Shown here: piece after piece, positions 57,534 to 64,000 of the stretch
Layout: every line of letters starts with the position of its first letter
Numbering within the stretch: the stretch's first letter is position 1
The notes under the pieces: generated by a model
Seen by the model: only the letters and a program-made list of their open reading frames with translations
Told to the model about the DNA's origin: nothing
The model's database searches: none
Program-made: the position numbers and the translations under genes
From: Microthyrium microscopicum
Lineage: Eukaryota; Ascomycota; Dothideomycetes; Microthyriales; Microthyriaceae
Reading direction: 5' to 3'
Assembly (NCBI GenBank): GCA_010405405.1
Contig: MU004231.1
Coordinates: 1,447,386-1,511,385 of the forward strand
Length of the DNA: 64,000 nucleotides

Positions 57534-57719
57534 ATGTGTTACCAAAAATTCTTGCAGTGGAGATGCGCTCGCGATGTTTCTCATTATCAGAATCATCCTG
57601 TCGTGGCGTGCGAATATGCCAAGTCTTTCACCCCCAATCGCCCATGTCCAAATCCGATCCGATTCCCACTGGAAGTAAAAATGCCCGGTAAATGCAACAT
57701 TTGCAAAACAAGATTGTAA
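57534..57719 (+). CDS. Small cysteine-rich MCYQ protein, copy 1
   Basis: A 61-residue intronless frame: MCYQKFLQWRCARDV, then VVACEYAKSF, RPCPNPIRF and an end PGKCNICKTRL. Cys residues at 2, 11, about 26, 38, 54 and 57 with one C-x-x-C pair suggest a small zinc-binding unit. The general layout (MC, then C-x-H-like, then C..A, then PGKC..C) recalls a widespread group of short fungal proteins with no known role. No signal peptide. The leader has a GTAAGC donor near 57456 and a TTTAACAG acceptor, a probable 5' UTR intron. It is the longest of three local copies. Confidence 0.6.
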   Translation: MCYQKFLQWRCARDVSHYQNHPVVACEYAKSFTPNRPCPNPIRFPLEVKMPGKCNICKTRL

Positions 57720-59088
57720 AGTCTGCGACTATTTCAGAACCCATGCACTGGTAAGCTGGGCCCATACATGGAAGTTGGTACGTGGGCTTCCAGACTAATG
57801 CTCCTGTAGATGATTGGTACTTGTTTGGATGTTTTGGCAAACACATTACGAGAATGAAGAGCTGAAAACCAGAAGAAACATTGGCGGGTGAAGCGGTTAA
57901 GGTTTTGTGAAGTGTAATAGCTGCCAGTACTTTGAATTCATATCACGATCCTTGAAAGCACCGCTCAGTCAGACACCGTCTAGTATGTCTACCTAAGTAT
58001 TTCTGTGTTCATACGACTGACCCAAGCTCCCTTTGTGCAAACACCTTCCAACATGAAGCTGTTGCTTTACTCTCAGTATTCACCGTGATTTTGTCGGTTG
58101 GAAAACTTGAAGAGGAATCATAAACGCGCTCATTCCTTACTCTGATATTGTCATCGATCGAACTCTCAAATTTCAAAGAGAAATCTCATATCAAAGAATT
58201 AAGCAATATCCCTAAAAGGTAAGATCTCATACATGAGACTGCCAAGGTTGATGACCAGATCAAAAACAGCTGCCTTGTTCCCAGTCTCTCAAGTAACCCC
58301 CGTCGATTGCATACGTGATGAAGACTTGACCAAAGAAGGCATGAATGCCCCCACCCCTTTCACTTCTTAGCTTTACGTTTGGTATGGATTGACTATTTTG
58401 GTTGTCTCTAGTCGATGGTGCTTTCCCGGGGCCATAACTCCAATGCGTTCGTTAGTCAGGCACTAACGAGTATGCAGACGAAAGCTTGATCGTAATAGCA
58501 TCCGTTTGTGTAATCGCTCTGCGCTCTTGGTTCACTAACTTCTTCCCGCCGATTGTATTCGCTGCAGTGCCGTCGTTTGAGCATTGAGAAATGAGACCAT
58601 AAATAGAAATCCTTCTGCCAGTTTCATCTCATTATCAATCCAACCGTCCAAATCACAAGAAACATTCTTGAGCCAAAAACAAACCAGCAATCCTATATCT
58701 CATGCACTGAACTGCCCGTAGAGCGTGCAGAGTCATATTTCTCATCACACTTCACAACTCTGTAAGCAATTGCCAATATAACTTCTCTCCATGGCCCTCA
58801 TACATCTCTCTCACTTCTATCATTCACATCTCCCGAAACTTTTGTTAACCTGCTTCCAAAATATAGTACATATAAGAACCCTTCCATCTGATCAGCGAGA
58901 CCGGGCTGTATCATAATACTCTTGTCAACTTCCAGCATACGATACAGCTTCTAAACAGCCAGCTTTAAGAAACCTCACAGGCCCTTCAGAGCGGTCGCCA
59001 ACTTGCGAACCATTGCGTAAGCGTAAACGATAATATTTGTTGCGACATTCTGACATTCTACGCAGCATCAGTCCTCCATTCAATCAAG
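57720..59088. other. Spacer with duplicated promoter block
   Basis: Contains the 3' region of copy 1 (GTGAAGCGGTTAAGGTTTTG, similar to GATGAAGTGGTTGGGATTTT after copy 2) and the duplicated promoter block at 58430-58750. A possible leader intron (CTGTAAGCAATTGCC) lies near 58767. No additional gene is supported. Confidence 0.5.
58430..58750. repeat. Duplicated promoter/leader segment, second copy
   Basis: The counterpart of 57150-57440; see the shared words given there. Divergence between the copies is substantial, so the duplication is not recent. Confidence 0.75.
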
Positions 59089-59229
59089 ATGTGCTACCAG
59101 GCTGTCATGGTCTATATCTGTTGTCGGGTTGAAAGCTCTTACGTCAACTGTGGATGTGGTCGACCTCCTATCAAATTCGAAACATCGATGGGAAATACCT
59201 ATTGCAATCGTCATCGTCCCCGACTGTGA
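59089..59229 (+). CDS. Small cysteine-rich MCYQ protein, copy 2
   Basis: A 46-residue frame too short for usual gene calling: MCYQAVMVYICCRVESS, then YVNCGCGRPPIKF, then YCNRHRPRL. It shares MCYQ, YVNCGCGRPP and the H/R-R-P-R ending with copy 3, and the flanking DNA with copy 1. Six Cys and a final His-rich segment fit a tiny metal-binding fold. No signal peptide. Reality is supported by conservation of the frame between copies in otherwise diverged DNA. Confidence 0.65.
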   Translation: MCYQAVMVYICCRVESSYVNCGCGRPPIKFETSMGNTYCNRHRPRL

Positions 59230-59886
59230 TGAGATTGGCGGATGAAGTGGTTGGGATTTTGTGAAGTGACATAGTTGATAGTTTTTGATTTCACAATGAA
59301 AGTTGCTGTATACAAAAAGTTTGCCGTGTCAGAGGTCGAAGCCTATTATGAAGTTCGCTGTAGCTGAAAGCATATGCTGACCTCTAGAAACATAAAGAAG
59401 TTTCCTATTCGCGGATTTTACTCAAAGCAAGTTACGTCTGCCAAGTTGCTGCTTTGTCATATCTGATCAGATTATATGCGTGTGCAGATAACCCGCAGAT
59501 CTAAGCTACTACATCATATCATATGTTCCTTTAACCGCAACTTGAAAACCTCCCAGAGGTCACAGGGGGCAGTCGGTGAATACTTGGGTAGCGCAATGCA
59601 TGTCTTCATCAATCCTAGCTTTTATGTTCTCAGGTACTACTGTTAGCATGGTTCAGTATCTAATGTGTATAAAGCATTCTGAGCGCAATAGCTAAATCAA
59701 CAAGAATTATAGCACATTTCCAACAATCGCCTTACGATACAACACCTGAGCATATTCATTGCTTTGCAACTCGTACAGACGGTCCAAGCCTTTGCGAACT
59801 CATTACCACCCACGTAAGATCAAGCAAGAACTTCCTCTGATGGCGTGCTAACCTCGTCCATAGCATTAACCTTCCCTATCATCAAC
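59230..59886. other. Spacer between MCYQ copies 2 and 3
   Basis: About 660 bp. A likely leader intron for copy 3 runs from CACGTAAGATC (about 59815) to CGTCCATAG (about 59863). No other gene is seen. Confidence 0.45.
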
Positions 59887-60027
59887 ATGTGCTATCAACC
59901 TATTATGATCTATACCTGTGGCTGTCAGATTCCCAGCCCTTACGTCAATTGTGGATGCGGTCGACCTCCAACCCAGTTTCCTGCACATATGGGTCGTCCG
60001 TGTAAAAACCATCGACCTCGAATGTGA
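59887..60027 (+). CDS. Small cysteine-rich MCYQ protein, copy 3
   Basis: A 46-residue frame: MCYQPIMIYTCGCQIPSP, then YVNCGCGRPPTQF, then GRPCKNHRPRM. About half of the residues are the same as in copy 2, with all key Cys kept and a C-x-x-H ending. The start follows an acceptor-like CATAG and a short leader, like its relatives. No signal peptide or known domain; function unknown. Confidence 0.65.
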   Translation: MCYQPIMIYTCGCQIPSPYVNCGCGRPPTQFPAHMGRPCKNHRPRM

Positions 60028-62243
60028 TCTCCTGGTCATATGCGGCACCACGTATCCTACTTGAGCTAGAACAGCTATAGTGGGATGCGACAGGATGTTA
60101 TTGAGGGTTTGGAAGGACATCTACTGGACTGTCTTCTGTGTTATGATATAGGACTGTCACTGAAGTGACCTGGGATCTACCAGGCTTTATAGTATCTGTA
60201 GAAATGTACATCAGAACATAAGTCTTTGAGGTATCTGCTTCTTCAACTTAATGCAACTCTCGATTTTTACTCGCTCTAGATAGTGACGCTAGGAAAAGCA
60301 GGCACTTGTATAGCGTTCCGTGTCGTGGGCTGCATATAAAAGAATCAGGCACATATTCAACAGACAGGATGCTTTGATCAAATTAAGATTCCGTTTATAA
60401 CTGATCCCGAAGCGCGATGGACAATATCAGGTGCAGCCTTGTCATCAGCCTTATGGATTGAAATATTATGGTAGCCTAGTCAGTTCAAGTTATTTATGCA
60501 ATTGACAGGTTGCTTTGCATATGAGGGTCACGGCTTGATAGATAGTAGTCTCAAAAAGAACTTGCAAGCGAGGAAATACCGTCTTATCATCTATTTCGGT
60601 GAGTTGTAGATGCCTATCGAGACCTGCTGAGATGTGCAGTATTGTCTTGCCAGGCGCATGATGACCTCGACTTCTCTACTCCGTAGAGTTTGTGGACTTT
60701 ACACAATTCTATCACTCTATCAAATGGGCATGTTTATTCCCTCAAAAGATGTTCTAGTACAAAATCAAACCACGGTCTTTCGGAGACCGAACGGTTTCAA
60801 GAAATTCGAAGGATTCAGAATCGGCGTGAGCTTGTTTATTAGTAGATCGTGGCGGATCATCGTACATCTTGTCAGTACGAGCCTCAGGAGTCACCTCTTT
60901 CTCTCCTCCGTGTCGGCGATCTTCCGTCGCTTTTGAACCCTGTCAACGGCCATAGCCGATCAAAGGGCAAATTACTGAGGGATTTACGCCATTAGGACCT
61001 AAATCGAAAGGTCTCTCGGAGCATTTGTATATGGTGGCGATAGAGGTCAAACACGTCGCCGTGGCTGAAGGAATAACGGGAGACCAAAGAAGAGTGAAGT
61101 ACCGTAAAAATCGTGAAGCGAGGACAACAACATGGCTGACATGTCCTCCAATTTGGGAGGGTTCCGGGCGTTTAAAGAGCGGTACAAATACCTATCACTG
61201 TAGAGTTTTGTGCTTGTAGAGAGGGTGATGATACCAGATATTAGTAGGTCATAGTGCAGTTAAGAACGGGGTGTATCTCTTCGGAAAATAGGAGATATCA
61301 TGATTCAAGAGAGACGCGTACGCCTTCCAAAGATTCGGTCTCATTTTGGCCACCTAACGCACCCCAAAAATCACAATCAAGCCTGTTATGCAAGCCATGT
61401 ATTTCAGCCTCGATAGCAGTAGAGATTGAAAGAATGGCTGATACTCGCATTCGTTAATTGTGGTCTTCAGGGGCACTGAATTCAGAGAATGAAATTTGCC
61501 CTGAAGTTGAGACATTGAACCAGTTCCGCGGGTACCGCCGACTGCCGTGGCTTGCATATGGAGCACTACGCCAATCATCGCTAGCGTCAACGGCCTGAAG
61601 GATTTCGACGGCGACGTTTAGGGAATGTGATGGACTGAAGCACATCTCTTTTAGGTTAGGTTCGTACAAAAGCGGGAGGATTTGGGGAAGACGAGAAGAT
61701 CCATTAGGATTTGATGTTTACGATTGGCTTCTTCAGGGTACAGATGCTGTTGCATGCCTTGTCTTCATGAAGATCTGCCCTGGAGGCGCCTGTGCCGCCT
61801 TTACGATGAGATTTATCTGCAAAGATTCACGATTTGAAATAATACTGTCGTGAATTGATACCATTTGGAGATCATGTTGAACATTCATGGAGGCCAGTTT
61901 AGATTTAGTATAGAAAATAGAAACATAAGTTTTGAATAAATTTGGATATCAAGCTTTAAAAGAATTGTACAACCGTGAATATCATACAAGATGCCGCCCA
62001 TGCTTCCCTGCTTTACCCCCTGATGGTGCCACATCAATTCCAAGTAGTATGAAGTACAAAAGAGAAAAGCTTCTCCCGTCATAATTGTACAAAAAGCTTC
62101 CGCGTTAGCAGGATAAAGAATCTCCTGTCTCAGCTCTTTCCGGGCGACCGATAGAGCGGTGTCAGCCTCTGTAGGCTTCAGCCCGTCTCTAAGCTTTGGT
62201 TGTGAGAATGACTTTGCAATCGCCTCTTTGTGACATGCTGTCA
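60028..62243. other. 2.2-kb stretch without a supportable gene
   Basis: Only short frames without family features (for example 60634-60936 plus). The right end is the 3' region of the zinc-finger gene. No repeat or mobile element was recognised. Confidence 0.45.
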
Positions 62244-63985
62244 TCACGATGCAGTATAGTGTGCTATATTTTGTGTAGCCGCGTCGGAGTTGAAAGAACC
62301 GCACTCTATTGAATTGTGTCTTGACATTTGCGGTGCGCTTTTCTTCTTCAGTAGCCCTTTCGCTGATCGCAGCAATGATGAAGGAGTTTTCGGTCGGGGA
62401 GGGCTATTCTCGGAACCAGCTGGCCCGCTGCAGGTCGCCCAGGTTGCGGCAGTGGTGTATGGGTATTGCTCAGCCGGGGAAGAGAAAGAGTGCACTTCTG
62501 ATGGAGTTACTGAGAGGATAGAGGGAGCTTGAGACTTTGGAGGTGCTGGAGGGAATGCCACCTCTTTCTCGCCAATTGTTGGAGAAGGATATAGCGAGTA
62601 AGGAACTTGTGAGACTGATGATTGGGAACTGTGCGTCCTTCCCACCTCCATGTCGGAGTTTGCGTCGGATAGAAAATCAAGTTGTATTATTGGCGAGGGT
62701 GGAACTGGCCCGTACAGGTCGAAGGGATTCTTGCCCGGTTGTGGGAATTTATCAATATGAAGGAAGTCGACGTTCGCTGGAAGATTTGGGAGAGGCTTTG
62801 TCTCAGTGTCGTCGACAGGATGCACCGCAATCTTGACAGCTTCAGCTGAAGCAGGGTGTCCCAGCTGGCAAGCAGCACATGCAATTGCTTGCACCCCTTC
62901 CCGAAAATCTCTATATTCCAGCCTGCGGAGGAGCTCGGTACTGTTCTCTGCTTGCCACCTCATCTTGGGCCAAAATACCTTGTCTTCGCCATGCGTTTTG
63001 ATCATGACTCTTTTGTACGCGTCCTTGATATCCGCTTGCCGCAACAGATTTCGAATAACATTGGTAAACTTCCATTGAGATGGCTGAGAAGTGGCATCGT
63101 CAACACGAGCTAGGCTCTCGAAATGTCCAGCTACGTGATCGCATCTCTCTTCCCAGCTGTTGAACATTCCTTTACATTGGTCAAAACCACACGCCCAGGC
63201 TCTTTTTGATGGCAATGGCCTTTGATTTTCGGCTCCATGATAGCATTTCCCGCACGCGTGATCTGCCTGATGATGCTTGATGAAATCTGTGACCTTGGTG
63301 AAAACCTTATCGCAGTCATCGTTGGGACAAAGCCAGTAGTATTGTTGTTCATGCACAGTGTATTCGTGTTCTTGCCAGCTAGAGCGATCCTGGAAAGAGC
63401 GTTCACAAACCGTGCAGAAGAACAGAGTGCTGATCTCAGCTACGGGTAATGATGAGGTCCGTGGTGGTGGTGTAGTAACGGAATCTATTGATGCTAGAGA
63501 AACGACTTGAGAGGGCCTTGGACGGAGAGTGATACGAGTTTCGTTGGACTCTGAATTTCCACGACTCGTACGGGGGCGAGAGTCACCACTTAGGCGATGC
63601 CTGGGTACTGAAGCAGCTCTTTTCTTCCACAGCGATCCTCGTTCCCCAAAACTGGTATTCGAGCTCCTAGATTCCCTAGATGAGCATAATGTATCGCCAT
63701 CATTACTGGCTACATAGAGTGTCGAAGAAGCTGTTGACGCCCTTGAAGAGCTTGCCGTAGTGTCCCATCCAGACAATTGTCCTAGGACAGTTAGTCCTGC
63801 CTTTTCATCAAGGCAACGACTTGATATATCTTACCTTGGGGAAAGCCGTCCTGGAAAACAGCGTCAAGAATATGAGAAGGATAAGTTTGTTTCAAGCGAG
63901 CCACCAGTTTACGATCTTCTTCTGATAACTGATTCAAAGCAAGCGAGCTGGTCGGCTGTACTAGTTCCATGGTTGTGGTCGACAT
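62244..63985 (-). CDS. C2H2 zinc-finger protein, fungal type
   Basis: Two exons (63835-63985 and 62244-63781) give 562 residues. Exon 1 holds a short helical N-terminus (LSEEDRKLVARLKQTYPSH) that continues in phase to QLSGWDTTASSS. A Ser/Thr/Arg-rich disordered region precedes the fingers. The finger region has FCTVCERSFQDRSSWQEHEY...H, then LCPNDDCDKVFTKVTDFIKH..H, then ACGFDQCKGMFNSWEERCDH, about residues 170-275. A helical region (NVIRNLLRQADIKDAYKRV) follows, then a long Pro/Ser-rich tail and a basic end (SAKGLLKKKSAPQ). It is probably a nuclear DNA-binding regulator. The start lies only 15 bp from the window edge, so an upstream exon cannot be excluded. Confidence 0.82.
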
Positions 63986-64000
63986 GTCAAATGCGAGTCG

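Noticed and set aside
1-64000. tRNA, rRNA or CRISPR features
   Set aside because: No cloverleaf with an intact T-loop box and no regularly spaced identical repeats were found by eye; the only short tandem arrays are at 7.3 kb and 55.5 kb.

Overview
The window looks like nuclear DNA of a filamentous ascomycete (Pezizomycotina). The genes carry many short introns (mostly 45-75 nt) with GTAAGT/GTATGT donors and CTAAC/CTGAC-type branch sites. The set includes an AspA/Cdc11 septin, two TLC-domain ceramide synthases, a DUF3602 protein and DUF7587-type proteins. The AT-rich blocks show the C-to-T wear expected from repeat-induced point mutation (RIP). The class cannot be fixed from this window alone. 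All products are named from recalled family features, with no database search.

Layout: 1-1640 is an AT-rich worn block with a possible gene relic; 1641-5846 shows no supportable gene. The first gene-dense block (5.8-31 kb) holds: an Rsr1/Bud1-like Ras GTPase; a mitochondrial protein of PPR type divergent from cytochrome c oxidase subunit 7; a secreted PLC-like phosphodiesterase; a lipocalin-like protein; an HD-domain protein; a 2-oxoglutarate/Fe(II) oxygenase; a DUF3602 protein; a type-B carboxylesterase; a ceramide synthase; a tyrosine phosphatase; a first DUF7587-type protein; a PROPPIN (Hsv2/WDR45-like) WD protein; and the septin. From 31.1 to 36.2 kb no gene is supportable. A 14-exon PQ-loop membrane protein follows, with an apparent 1-nt exon, then a DUF4267 pseudogene and a Bax-inhibitor family protein.

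From 40.7 to 49.0 kb lies an AT island: a 738-bp element with 28-bp perfect terminal inverted repeats flanked by TA, then a 7.5-kb RIP-worn hAT transposon with matching terminal repeats and a perfect 8-bp target duplication. It ends 278 bp before the start codon of a second ceramide synthase. The last part (50-64 kb) holds two more DUF7587-type loci (one broken, one whole), a DUF1295-type membrane protein, three small cysteine-rich MCYQ genes from local duplication, and a C2H2 zinc-finger gene.

Most genes are unrelated housekeeping or membrane functions; I see no biosynthetic cluster. Points that stand out: the DUF7587 set with an R / (S/T)SWT / E motif order recalling ADP-ribosyltransferase folds, the 1-nt exon in the PQ-loop gene, the MCYQ gene family, and two ceramide synthases 26 kb apart with a transposon in front of one.
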